Assembly: GCA_029937655.1 (NCBI GenBank) | Contig: JAPYPK010000035.1 | Location: forward strand, 1-13,810 | Reading direction: 5' to 3' | DNA length: 13,810 bases | From: Nitrospinaceae bacterium | GTDB taxonomy: Bacteria > Nitrospinota > Nitrospinia > Nitrospinales > VA-1 | In this document: one piece after another, positions 7,209-13,810 of the stretch | Position numbering within the stretch: position 1 is the first letter of the stretch | How the letters are laid out: every line of letters starts with the position of its first letter | Translations under genes and position numbers: made by a program | Notes under the pieces: model-generated | What the model was told of the DNA's origin: nothing | The model's database searches: none | Seen by the model: only the letters and a program-made list of their open reading frames with translations

Positions 7209-9425
7209 TTAGTTAATGGTGCTTGGAAAGGAAGAGTCATCAAAATCCCTATGTAAAAATCTCCCCTTACTTCTGGACCCAAAATCACCAAGCCCTCGAA
7301 GCCTTATAGTCCATAAAAATTGAGTCTGATCATTTCTGTCGTTATTAGTCGCATCCAAATTTCGGTCAATAATGTCAAATGAAAAACCCCAGCACTTGCA
7401 GGGGTTATCGTACAGTAAGCTAAATTGATTTTCACGAAAAGTCGAAGCTGATTCGTCATAACGTGCACTATATTGTACTCTCCATCCCGGATTTAATGCC
7501 ATGTCAAGCGTGCCGAGCATGTAACTAGGTCCATCTCTTGTCCACCGTCGTTCCATAATCACCCAAAGGTTTTTCACCGGCTTGACCCCCGCTTCAAGAT
7601 TAAACGTGTTAATTAAGTCAGTATTGAAATTATAAGATGCGTCAGTATTTAAAATGATTGATTCCATAGGTCGGCTATCAAAATCAAAAAAAAGGTCGGA
7701 GAAGGGGAGTCGGCCGTCTCCAGGTTGTTTTTGCATGGTAGCTTCCCGAATATTATAAGTTTGGGATATGTTGAAACGTAAAATCTGTTTTGTTTTAAAT
7801 TGATTAGCGCCTGTTTTGAACTTTTTTAAAAGTCGTTGCCCAAATGCGTAAGTAATACTGTTGGTCGGAGCACCAATAGAATCTATCCCATCAAAGGCTT
7901 TGATTTTTAATCGGTCCTTTTCGTCTATGTCAGGCACATAATTAAAGGTAAGCCTTGGTTCTAAAAGGTGTTTAATTTTGTCGGAGGAGTTATCCAAATG
8001 ATATATCTTATTAACTTTTGGGCCTTGTATGGTAGAACGAAAATCAAAAGACTCACGGGTGAAGCCGGAGAGTTTTTTATATTCAGAGCCACTTGTAGTG
8101 AGACCTCTTCCGTAAAATGTTTCCCTTGCTCCAACGGTTGAGGTCATTGATAGCCAAGGTGTCAATCTCAATGGAATGGTTAATTGTGGGTGAAGATCTA
8201 AACGAGAGGTCTTAAACATAAAATCTTCCTCTGTTTGTGTCTTAAGGTCGGTTACAAACCAGGCTGAACTGGTGTCCAGATTAAAATAAAATGGAGTATC
8301 CCCTATCTGTGTTTGTTGTAGCTTGTAAGTGATTTTAGGTAGTTCGCCGAGGGTGTCATCTTGGGTATAGCTGGTGCTTTCTTTAAATCTTGTCAGGATA
8401 TCGAGAGAACTATTATCCCATGATTTGTTGATCGACGCATAAGAATCGGTATTGCGGCGTGTTCGTTGTTCGATATTATTATTTACAACGCGGTTCAGGC
8501 TTTGTTGGCTTTCAAGGTCAAGAGATCCCTTGAATTTGAATTTATTAGGGAGGTCCTGGGTGTGTCTGGCTCCCGCCTTCCAGAGGGTGCCTCCGGTCAG
8601 GTTATCTTTATAGAGCCTTCCACTGATTCTTCCTTGCATGTTGTTTGATCGGACGTAGCGATAATCGACTCCATGTTTCCATCCACCTAACACGCGGTTT
8701 GTGTTAAAGGTTGCATCAGACCATCGATTAATTGCCCAAAAATAATCTTGATCAAACAAAACCCCGTCAATCTTGCTCCAGCCAAAAGTTGGGAATAAGA
8801 AGCCACTTTTTCTCTTCGTGTCCATTGGGAGATACCCAATTGGTATGTAAAGAATTGGAAAATCTTTTATTTTGAAGACCGCTTGGCGAAATAAAGCCCG
8901 GTCACCTGCTTTGATGTCTATAGACTTAGCTTCAATTTTCCAGGCTGGCAGAACTCCTTCACATGTTGTTAGAGTGGCATCTTCTAAGGCTAAGTGATTC
9001 GCGGAAAAATTTTCTATTTCCTTGGCCGTTAAGCGAACTTTGTTAGATAAAATAATTTTACTTTCGTATAATTTTCCTTGTTTTGATTTTAGGTCGAAGA
9101 GTGTCTCCTTCGCCTTCATTCTAGTTCCATCTTCTCCTTCAATAATAACGTGCCCTCGTGCCTTACCAATTCCTGTTTTGTTGTTGATCATTATTTTGTC
9201 TGCCCACAAAGTTTGGTTTTTATGCTGCACCTTGACCCGACCCCAAGCGACTATGCTGTCTTTTTTAGTTCCTTGCATGACGTGATCTGCAGATATATGA
9301 ATAGCGTCGTTATTTTTGGGAGCGGGAATCTTAGAATTAGGGTTGGAGATTTCTTGTGCGCAAACCTCACCCGTTAAGGTGAAGACCAGTGGAAGGAGAA
9401 ATAGTAGTTTTAAAATCAGATTCAT
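7209..9425 (-). CDS. lptD: LPS-assembly protein LptD
   Basis: A 738-residue outer-membrane protein that, with LptE, inserts LPS into the outer leaflet. Residues 1-23 are a signal peptide with likely cleavage after VCA. Residues about 40-140 are the OstA/LptA-like jellyroll (AIHISADHVMQGT, GRVKVQHKNQTLWADK). The block ILYIPIGYLPMDTKRKSGFL (191-210) is the family hallmark before the beta-barrel, which fills the remaining 500 residues in alternating aromatic and polar strands. The mature chain has only three Cys: C155 in TTCEG, and C676 and C678 in NPCKCW, so at most one disulfide can link jellyroll and barrel, against two in E. coli LptD. Its first 59 bases overlap the end of folC in another frame; the signal peptide lies in the overlap, so the ATG at 9425 is needed. 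Confidence 0.95.
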   Translation of the reverse strand: MNLILKLLFLLPLVFTLTGEVCAQEISNPNSKIPAPKNNDAIHISADHVMQGTKKDSIVAWGRVKVQHKNQTLWADKIMINNKTGIGKARGHVIIEGEDGTRMKAKETLFDLKSKQGKLYESKIILSNKVRLTAKEIENFSANHLALEDATLTTCEGVLPAWKIEAKSIDIKAGDRALFRQAVFKIKDFPILYIPIGYLPMDTKRKSGFLFPTFGWSKIDGVLFDQDYFWAINRWSDATFNTNRVLGGWKHGVDYRYVRSNNMQGRISGRLYKDNLTGGTLWKAGARHTQDLPNKFKFKGSLDLESQQSLNRVVNNNIEQRTRRNTDSYASINKSWDNSSLDILTRFKESTSYTQDDTLGELPKITYKLQQTQIGDTPFYFNLDTSSAWFVTDLKTQTEEDFMFKTSRLDLHPQLTIPLRLTPWLSMTSTVGARETFYGRGLTTSGSEYKKLSGFTRESFDFRSTIQGPKVNKIYHLDNSSDKIKHLLEPRLTFNYVPDIDEKDRLKIKAFDGIDSIGAPTNSITYAFGQRLLKKFKTGANQFKTKQILRFNISQTYNIREATMQKQPGDGRLPFSDLFFDFDSRPMESIILNTDASYNFNTDLINTFNLEAGVKPVKNLWVIMERRWTRDGPSYMLGTLDMALNPGWRVQYSARYDESASTFRENQFSLLYDNPCKCWGFSFDIIDRNLDATNNDRNDQTQFLWTIRLRGLGDFGSRSKGRFLHRDFDDSSFPSTIN

Positions 9426-10710
9426 TTTCTAAGTAATGCTTTGCCTCTCCTACGGTGAATATTGAGCCTGTAATACAAACCATATCGTCAGATAGAGCGG
9501 TTTGTTTTACCTTTCTTATTGCCTTCGGGATGCTTTCTATCACCTCGCAGGGGGTATTATATTTTTTTAAAATCTTCTTGAATCGAGTTGGGTTTTCACT
9601 TCGCTCTTGATTTGGGCGTACTAAAATAAAATGATCTGCAAAATTAGTGAGTTCTTGGAGCATTTCATCCGATTGTTTGTCTTTCATAGCCCCATAAATG
9701 ACAATAACTCTTGTATATGAGAACAGTTTTTGAGCAGATTTCGCCATTTCCTTGACAGCTGCTGGGTTGTGCGCAATATCAAGAAGTATAGTGGGGCGCG
9801 ATGAAATAACCTCCATTCGCCCAGCCCAAGAAGTGTTTTTAAGGCTTGTTCTGATAGATTGTTCGCTAATCTCCTTTCCGGATTTACGAGCATGATGCAA
9901 GCATGCTGACAAAGCTAAAGCCGCATTGCTTGCCTGAAAACCTCCTGCGAGAGAAATCTCGAGGTCTTTCAAACAGACATTAGGGTTCTGATATGTAATA
10001 AGTGAGGGGGAGTTTTTGCCCGGGTTCTTTTTAAGAACAAAATGCTCCCCCAAAAACTGTGCAGTCGCTGATTTTATGTCTGATATACTCTTGATTACTT
10101 CATGCACCTTTTTAGTTCCTTTAATAGCAAAAACCGTACCACCTTCCTTGATAACCGATGCTTTTTCAAAGGTAATTTCTTCAATCTTGGTGCCAAGGTA
10201 GGAGGTGTGATCCTTGGCTATGGAGGTAATTATGGTTATATCGCCCTTACAAAGACTAGTAGCATCTAAACGGCCACCCATACCCACTTCTATTACATTG
10301 ATATCCGTTTCTTGCTCGGCAAAATGTAAAAATGCCATCGCGGTGGCAAACTCAAAAAATGTAATGGGTATTTTTAGGTTTTCTACAACATGATTAACTT
10401 TAGCTACGAGCTGAATTAATTCATTTTCTGATAGGGGGATCCTATTTATTTGAATTCGCTCACCAAAATGATTCAAATGTGGAGATGTGTACAGTCCGAC
10501 TTTGTAGCCTGCATTGCGGAGAATTGATTCACAAAAAGCTGCGGTGGACCCTTTACCGTTGGTCCCCGCTATATGGATTGTTGGAGTATTTAGTTGAGGG
10601 TTGCCTAACCCATTCAGGACAGTAGAAATATTTTCTAACCCAAGCTTGATTCCTTTTGGGATTAAGCTGTAGAGATAATTTAAGGCTTCTTCAGGTGTTA
10701 GCGTTGCCAT
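9367..10710 (-). CDS. folC: Bifunctional folylpolyglutamate / dihydrofolate synthase
   Basis: A 447-residue Mur-ligase-type enzyme that adds glutamate to folates, and in bacteria often also to dihydropteroate. It has the ATP-binding loop GTNGKGS (49-55), LYTSPHL (73-79), the Mg-site region EVGMGGRLDAT (141-151), AGGFQASNAALALSA (255-269), WAGRME (295-300) and DIAHNP (311-316), where DGAHNP is more common. The C-terminal domain ends at residue 447, normal for the family. The gene begins 44 bases after the upstream 210-residue gene and its end overlaps lptD by 59 bases, so the two are probably translationally linked. No strong ribosome site precedes the ATG at 10710. Whether both activities are present cannot be read from the sequence. 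Confidence 0.94.
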   Translation of the reverse strand: MATLTPEEALNYLYSLIPKGIKLGLENISTVLNGLGNPQLNTPTIHIAGTNGKGSTAAFCESILRNAGYKVGLYTSPHLNHFGERIQINRIPLSENELIQLVAKVNHVVENLKIPITFFEFATAMAFLHFAEQETDINVIEVGMGGRLDATSLCKGDITIITSIAKDHTSYLGTKIEEITFEKASVIKEGGTVFAIKGTKKVHEVIKSISDIKSATAQFLGEHFVLKKNPGKNSPSLITYQNPNVCLKDLEISLAGGFQASNAALALSACLHHARKSGKEISEQSIRTSLKNTSWAGRMEVISSRPTILLDIAHNPAAVKEMAKSAQKLFSYTRVIVIYGAMKDKQSDEMLQELTNFADHFILVRPNQERSENPTRFKKILKKYNTPCEVIESIPKAIRKVKQTALSDDMVCITGSIFTVGEAKHYLENESDFKTTISPSTGLHLNG

Positions 10711-10754
10711 GGATGATAAAGGTGAATAAATATAGGGTTATGGCCAGTCTGATT

Positions 10755-11387
10755 TCAATCAACACAAATTCTAGAGAGAGTTTTCCAGGTAGCTAAACCC
10801 GCATCTGCCCAATTCAACTCGGGAAATTCAGGGCTCGCCAACGAATAGAAACGACATAGCTTTATATATTTTATAGAATTGATGGTGTCTCTTATTTGCA
10901 TTTCAGAGGCTCCGAAGAGGGGAATAAAATTTTTGATATCCTTCTCCCATTCCCAGGGAGTAGGGGCGGTTGCTAATTGAATATCTTTCCATTCGGGATG
11001 TTCTTTTAATTGTATCAACTTTTCGATTAGCGGAGCCTGGTTTTCCTGTTTGAGAATGAGTGAAAAAATTAATTCATGACCCCACCAAAACAAGGTTCGA
11101 TAAGTAAACATTTTGTTCTTCGAAAACATTTGCGGCATATCCAAGGAGATAAACGGAAATCCCTTGTGGTTTTCTCCACGCACGATCTGTCCTTTTACTA
11201 TATCCGATTCAGGAGGGCAGGGGTGCGGTGCCTCGGATAGTGTTTTTATGATCTCTTGTTTAAGTGTGGTGAGGTTAGTTTCCGCTTTTTTTATGATGGA
11301 TGGTTTATGGTGGAAAATATCTACCGTGTTCAGCAACTTGACTTCCAGGGGGGACCAGTCGGCAGTAATAGGCTCTTGTTCAGACAT
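10755..11387 (-). CDS. Unrecognised 210-residue soluble protein in the folC-lptD run
   Basis: I do not recognise this family. The protein has no signal peptide and no convincing membrane segment. It begins with an acidic tail, then a predicted helical stretch (about 13-52), a Pro-rich turn with HPCPPE (55-60), a central block KGQIVRGENHKGFPFISLDM (65-84), an aromatic run FWWGHEL (100-106), and Trp-rich segments PTPWEWEKD (142-150) and LNWADAG (191-197). The composition is that of an intact globular protein with normal codon use for the region. It sits between the PilZ gene (102 bases upstream) and folC (44 bases downstream) on the same strand, so it is probably cotranscribed with them. A hydrolase-like or regulatory role would be a guess. 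Confidence 0.75.
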   Translation of the reverse strand: MSEQEPITADWSPLEVKLLNTVDIFHHKPSIIKKAETNLTTLKQEIIKTLSEAPHPCPPESDIVKGQIVRGENHKGFPFISLDMPQMFSKNKMFTYRTLFWWGHELIFSLILKQENQAPLIEKLIQLKEHPEWKDIQLATAPTPWEWEKDIKNFIPLFGASEMQIRDTINSIKYIKLCRFYSLASPEFPELNWADAGLATWKTLSRICVD

Positions 11388-11419
11388 AGAAAGTTCAACA
11401 GCTCAATTGCCAGGAGGGG

Positions 11420-11442
11420 GTAACCAAGTAGTATAAGGTTAC
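11420..11442 (-). repeat. Short inverted repeat upstream of the 210-residue gene
   Basis: GTAACC (11420-11425) and GGTTAC (11437-11442) form a perfect six-base inverted repeat with an 11-base spacer, 33 bases before the ATG at 11387. It is not followed by a U run in either direction, so it is not a terminator. It could be an operator or an RNA hairpin in the intergenic stretch; chance is also possible. Confidence 0.3.
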
Positions 11443-11488
11443 GTTGAAAAACTGGTCAGTGGAAAAGTTGGGTTTCTGGGGTAGAGAT

Positions 11489-11875
11489 TTAAAACTTAGT
11501 TTTTTTGGATGCAATATCATCTCTTTGCCGTCCCATAACATAATGATGAACCAAATCGTCTTCCTCGTCATTAGTGTCGGTGATCGAGCAACGGCAAACG
11601 TTGGTGTCATCAATTTTGTGGATAATGACCTTTGCCGCGAAAGGTTCAACGTCACGACTCAATTTGATTTTGCAGTCGTGGGTAGATCCTATTTCATGAT
11701 TATCGTTTGGGAAGGAAATTCCGCCCGCACAGATGTCAACTGCTTTTGACGTTTTGCCTCCTTTAAGCTTGATTAGGATTGGCTCGTCGTCGGTTGGGTA
11801 AACACGATACGAACCTCTATTTCCCTCGGGGACTTCAAACATCTTTTTTTCTTCCTTCTTTTTTTTCCAGAACAA
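11489..11875 (-). CDS. PilZ-domain protein, probable c-di-GMP effector
   Basis: A 128-residue protein made of little more than one PilZ domain. A Lys/Glu-rich tail (about residues 3-12) precedes NRGSYRVYP, which supplies the RxxxR motif (R20, R24). The second motif, usually D/N-x-S-x-x-G, reads DICAGG (D47, C49, G52), so Ser is replaced by Cys. The C-terminus ends in a basic-acidic helix (VHHYVMGRQRDD). PilZ domains bind c-di-GMP; the position just downstream of motB suggests a link to stator control, as with YcgR-type brakes, but there is no YcgR N-domain here. Start: TTG at 11875 has AGGAGG seven bases upstream; the TTG at 11881 is only one base from that site and is less likely, and an internal ATG at 11842 would cut off the tail. 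Confidence 0.85.
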   Translation of the reverse strand: MFWKKKKEEKKMFEVPEGNRGSYRVYPTDDEPILIKLKGGKTSKAVDICAGGISFPNDNHEIGSTHDCKIKLSRDVEPFAAKVIIHKIDDTNVCRCSITDTNDEEDDLVHHYVMGRQRDDIASKKTKF

Positions 11876-11888
11876 AATCAATCCTCCT
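11876..11888 (-). promoter_or_regulatory. Ribosome binding site deciding the PilZ start
   Basis: AGGAGG (11888-11883, minus strand) is a full Shine-Dalgarno match, 7 bases from the TTG at 11875. It is one of the few strong sites in the window and shows that this gene starts with TTG. Confidence 0.7.
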
Positions 11889-11955
11889 ATTTATGGCTTA
11901 ATTTTTTTTTGACTGTTTCTAAACGGAAACCATTGGCAATCTGTGGCAAACAATG

Positions 11956-11998
11956 CTAACTCACTTTATTCTTTTTTTTTGTCAAATTCAACCCTCCT
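11956..11998 (-). other. Short reading frame with strong ribosome site upstream of the PilZ gene
   Basis: On the minus strand AGGAGGG (11998-11992) is followed six bases later by TTG, then ACA, three Lys codons (AAA AAA AAG), AAT AAA GTG AGT and a TAG stop (11958-11956): nine codons, or eleven from an earlier TTG at 11991. The layout, AGGAGG-N-TTGA-xx-TTG followed by a run of Lys codons, closely mirrors the real PilZ start about 110 bases downstream. It may be a leader peptide, or a leftover duplicate of the PilZ initiation region. TTGACA within it is also a perfect -35, but no fitting -10 follows. Confidence 0.3.
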
Positions 11999-12056
11999 GA
12001 TTTTAGTTTGCCTGATTTAAGATTTTATAAGAAAATGATATAGTGGTAACTTGCTG

Positions 12057-13187
12057 TTACGCTTTTTTAGGTCTTAGGTTTGCCTCCGCATCTACTTTTT
12101 TCTTTTTGGTTTTTTTGTCTCCAGGTATTTTTTCTAGTATAAATTCAATTCGCGCGTTTTTGGCTCGTCCTTCTTTTGTGTTGTTCGGTACCATTGGAAA
12201 AGTGTCAGCGTAGCCTGTTGCTGTTAATTTTTCAGGGTCTATCCCTTTATCATAAAAATGCCGAAGTACAGCAGTTGCTCTTACTGCAGAGAGTTCCCAG
12301 TTTGATTCATATTTTGCGGTATGTATTGGCACATCGTCCGTATGCCCCTGAATGAAAATTTTATGGTTCTTTCCTTTTGTTTTGATGATTTTAACGATTT
12401 CATTAAGAACCGGGCGTGCTGCTGGTGTAAGCTTTGCGCTTTTTTTCTTAAATAAGTTGAGTCCCGGAACTCGAAGAACTATTCTATCCTCCTCAGTTTC
12501 TTCTGCCTGAGCTGCTAGTGTCGCGTCCCTCATTTCCTTAAGATTTTGCATTACTTCAGTCGAATCCATAACCTTCATAATTTTAGCCAGCCCATCAGGG
12601 CCGTCTTCTTCAACCATCATATCGATAGCTGATTTAAATTTTTCCGTATTATCTTTTTCAACCGAGTAAAAGAGCACGAAAAAAACCATCAGCAAAGTAA
12701 CCATGTCCGCAAAGGTTGCCATCCAGGGTTCGACTCCGCCGGGAATGTAATCATTTGGGACTTCTTCACCACTACTTTTCTTTTCTTTTGGTTTGTCGGC
12801 GTTTAATGCCGCCTCTTCAAATTTTTTCTTCCACTCTTCATCTATTTTAACTTTCTGCGCTTCAAGCTTGTCTTTGGTGGCGGCCACCTGAAGCACTGCT
12901 TTCTCTTCAAGTTTTTTTACGTTTTCTTCTCCTTCCTTGATTTTTTCTTCCTGTTCCTCGATTTTTTCATTAAGCGCGTCTTCATCCCCACCTCCACCTT
13001 CATCTTTACCTCCTGCAGCCGCTGCTTTTAGAGATTCGACCAGGGAAGATTTTTCCGCTAGCGCCGACTCAAAAGTATTTTTTTGCTCGGCCAGTTCTTT
13101 GGTTGCTTTCTCGTTGGCTGCTTTGAGTTTTTTTACAGCTTTTTCGTATTTTTTAAGCTTCTCTTGGGTTGGGTCCGCTTCAGCCAT
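12057..13187 (-). CDS. motB: MotB stator protein with long N-terminal coiled coil
   Basis: A 376-residue inner-membrane protein. It has the parts of MotB: one membrane helix in WMATFADMVTLLMVFFVLF (155-173) with the proton-carrying Asp in FAD (D161), a linker, and an OmpA-like peptidoglycan-binding domain (about 237-352) with IQGHTDDVPI (279-288), NWELSAVRA (296-304) and GRAKNARIEF (340-349). In flagellar stators it pairs with MotA, anchors to the cell wall and drives rotation. Unusually, about 150 charged residues precede the membrane helix, where flagellar MotB commonly has only a few tens: a Lys/Glu/Ala-rich coiled coil (7-55), a glycine-rich break (59-67, GGKDEGGGG), and more coiled coil (70-130). 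The C-terminus ends in a Lys-rich tail. The reading frame is continuous and ATG at 13187 is its first start, though no ribosome site is seen. It lies 87 bases after motA; a stator for another motor or a TolR-like role is a less likely alternative. Confidence 0.9.
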   Translation of the reverse strand: MAEADPTQEKLKKYEKAVKKLKAANEKATKELAEQKNTFESALAEKSSLVESLKAAAAGGKDEGGGGDEDALNEKIEEQEEKIKEGEENVKKLEEKAVLQVAATKDKLEAQKVKIDEEWKKKFEEAALNADKPKEKKSSGEEVPNDYIPGGVEPWMATFADMVTLLMVFFVLFYSVEKDNTEKFKSAIDMMVEEDGPDGLAKIMKVMDSTEVMQNLKEMRDATLAAQAEETEEDRIVLRVPGLNLFKKKSAKLTPAARPVLNEIVKIIKTKGKNHKIFIQGHTDDVPIHTAKYESNWELSAVRATAVLRHFYDKGIDPEKLTATGYADTFPMVPNNTKEGRAKNARIEFILEKIPGDKKTKKKKVDAEANLRPKKA

Positions 13188-13274
13188 GGGGGTAGTTTTG
13201 GGTGTGGTTTTCTATTTAATTATTTTAAAATTGTCTCGTGCCAATCAAAACTTTTTATATTTTCTGTGTCTATT

Positions 13275-13810
13275 TTATTTCTTTTTTTTCTTTTCAAGAG
13301 GTGTCCTCTCTCTTCCAGGAATAAAAGATGAGAGTTTCTCATATACTGTCATTGGATTACCTTCAGCCAGAATGGCACATGCCCCTTCAAATGTAATTTC
13401 TAGGTTCATTACCTCTGACATTGTGCGAGATTGGAGCTTTGCTGCGATGGGATTGAACAGCATATTTGCGAACATAGTTCCATACAGAGTGGTTAAAAGC
13501 GCTACCGCCATAGCGGGTCCAACTGCTGCGGGGTCTGATAGATTGGCTAGCATCTGGACCAGGCCGATCAAAGTCCCGATCATACCGAAGGCTGGTGAAT
13601 ATGCGGCTAATTTCATAAAAACGTCTTGGATTACCGCGTGACGTGACTTCATGGCATCAATCTCAATAGTCAGCGCATCTCGTATCACGTCTTCTTTGGT
13701 ACCATCGGCGATTAGGTTTGCGGCTTTCCTTAAAAAATCCTCCTCAAATTTCATCTTACTCAAGGCTACAAGCCCACTTTTACGAGTCACGGTACATAGG
13801 TCACACATGG
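13275..13810 (-). CDS. motA: MotA stator protein, C-terminal part (cut by window edge)
   Basis: The frame is open to the window edge and its N-terminal part, including the first two membrane helices, is missing. The visible 178 or so residues begin with the cytoplasmic loop (RKSGLVALSKMKFEEDFLRK) and continue with the two C-terminal helices. SPAFGMIGTLIGLVQML carries the conserved Pro of the third helix, and PAMAVALLTTLYGTMFANML carries the conserved Pro of the fourth. The soluble tail ends in a Lys run. MotA forms a ring of subunits around the MotB dimer and conducts protons in the inner membrane. The ATG at 13808 is very unlikely to be the real start, since the usual upstream helices would be absent. 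Confidence 0.92.
   Translation of the reverse strand, partial: MCDLCTVTRKSGLVALSKMKFEEDFLRKAANLIADGTKEDVIRDALTIEIDAMKSRHAVIQDVFMKLAAYSPAFGMIGTLIGLVQMLANLSDPAAVGPAMAVALLTTLYGTMFANMLFNPIAAKLQSRTMSEVMNLEITFEGACAILAEGNPMTVYEKLSSFIPGRERTPLEKKKKK

Noticed and set aside
11933..11950. Direct repeat of TTGCCA with ten-base period upstream of the PilZ gene
   Set aside because: Only two short copies; not enough to call an operator array or a CRISPR-like repeat.
11941..11967. A sigma-28-like flagellar promoter upstream of the PilZ gene (TAAAGTGA ... GCCACAGA)
   Set aside because: The spacer is two bases too long and the second half matches poorly.
12040..12062. Inverted repeat GTAAC/GTTAC at the motB stop as a terminator
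   Set aside because: The stem has only five pairs and no U run follows, so it should not terminate transcription.
13227..13244. A sigma-54-like site upstream of motB (minus-strand TTGGCACGA)
   Set aside because: The -24 half is perfect, but the -12 half lacks the essential GC (reads AATTT), so it is likely chance.
12937..13641. A 234-codon plus-strand frame opposite motB and motA
   Set aside because: It is rich in Ser and Phe, as expected for the complement of Lys/Glu-rich coding DNA, and lies fully against two well-supported genes.

Overview
The window looks like chromosomal DNA from a Gram-negative, AT-rich, probably aquatic bacterium. It has a 16S rRNA gene at one edge, then an MsbA-type ABC exporter and an LptD (so an outer membrane with LPS), two genes of the futalosine route to menaquinone, and flagellar-type stator genes. 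My recollection of the 16S V4 region, together with a PorE/CdhB-like protein of the kind found in bacteria with five-subunit 2-oxoacid:ferredoxin oxidoreductases, points to Nitrospinota or a relative. This is an inference from memory without a search, and the placement is tentative.

Layout. Positions 1-1071 hold the first two thirds of a 16S rRNA gene on the minus strand, its 3' end lying outside the window. Its leader (about 1072-1395) can be read in detail: an A/T-rich UP-like stretch, a -35/-10 pair, a strong terminator-like hairpin, a boxB-like hairpin and a boxA. Upstream of it, on the same strand, is the MsbA-type exporter (1425-3185). Facing the other way are mqnP (3339-4199) and mqnE (4342-5442). 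A terminator that works in both directions (5489-5525) separates mqnE from the converging minus-strand block.

That block fills the rest of the window. In transcription order it runs motA (cut by the window edge), motB, a PilZ gene, an unrecognised 210-residue gene, folC, lptD, pyrE, and a lone CdhB/PorE-like gene that has its own candidate promoter. Spacings from the PilZ gene to pyrE are short (39-102 bases, with a 59-base overlap of folC and lptD), and I see no convincing terminator inside, so PilZ-orf210-folC-lptD-pyrE is probably one transcription unit and may include motAB.

How the genes fit together: MsbA and LptD serve LPS export at opposite ends of the route to the cell surface. MqnP and MqnE supply menaquinone for respiration. 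FolC and PyrE are housekeeping cofactor and nucleotide enzymes. MotAB plus PilZ suggests a c-di-GMP-tuned stator. The main oddities are a MotB with a cytoplasmic coiled-coil extension of about 150 residues, a PilZ with Ser-to-Cys in its binding motif, a near-copy of the PilZ translation start just upstream of it, terminator-like hairpins in the leaders of 16S and mqnP, and the orphan PorE/CdhB-like gene. I found no CRISPR array, insertion sequence, prophage or defence system; this is mostly an ordinary core-genome region.
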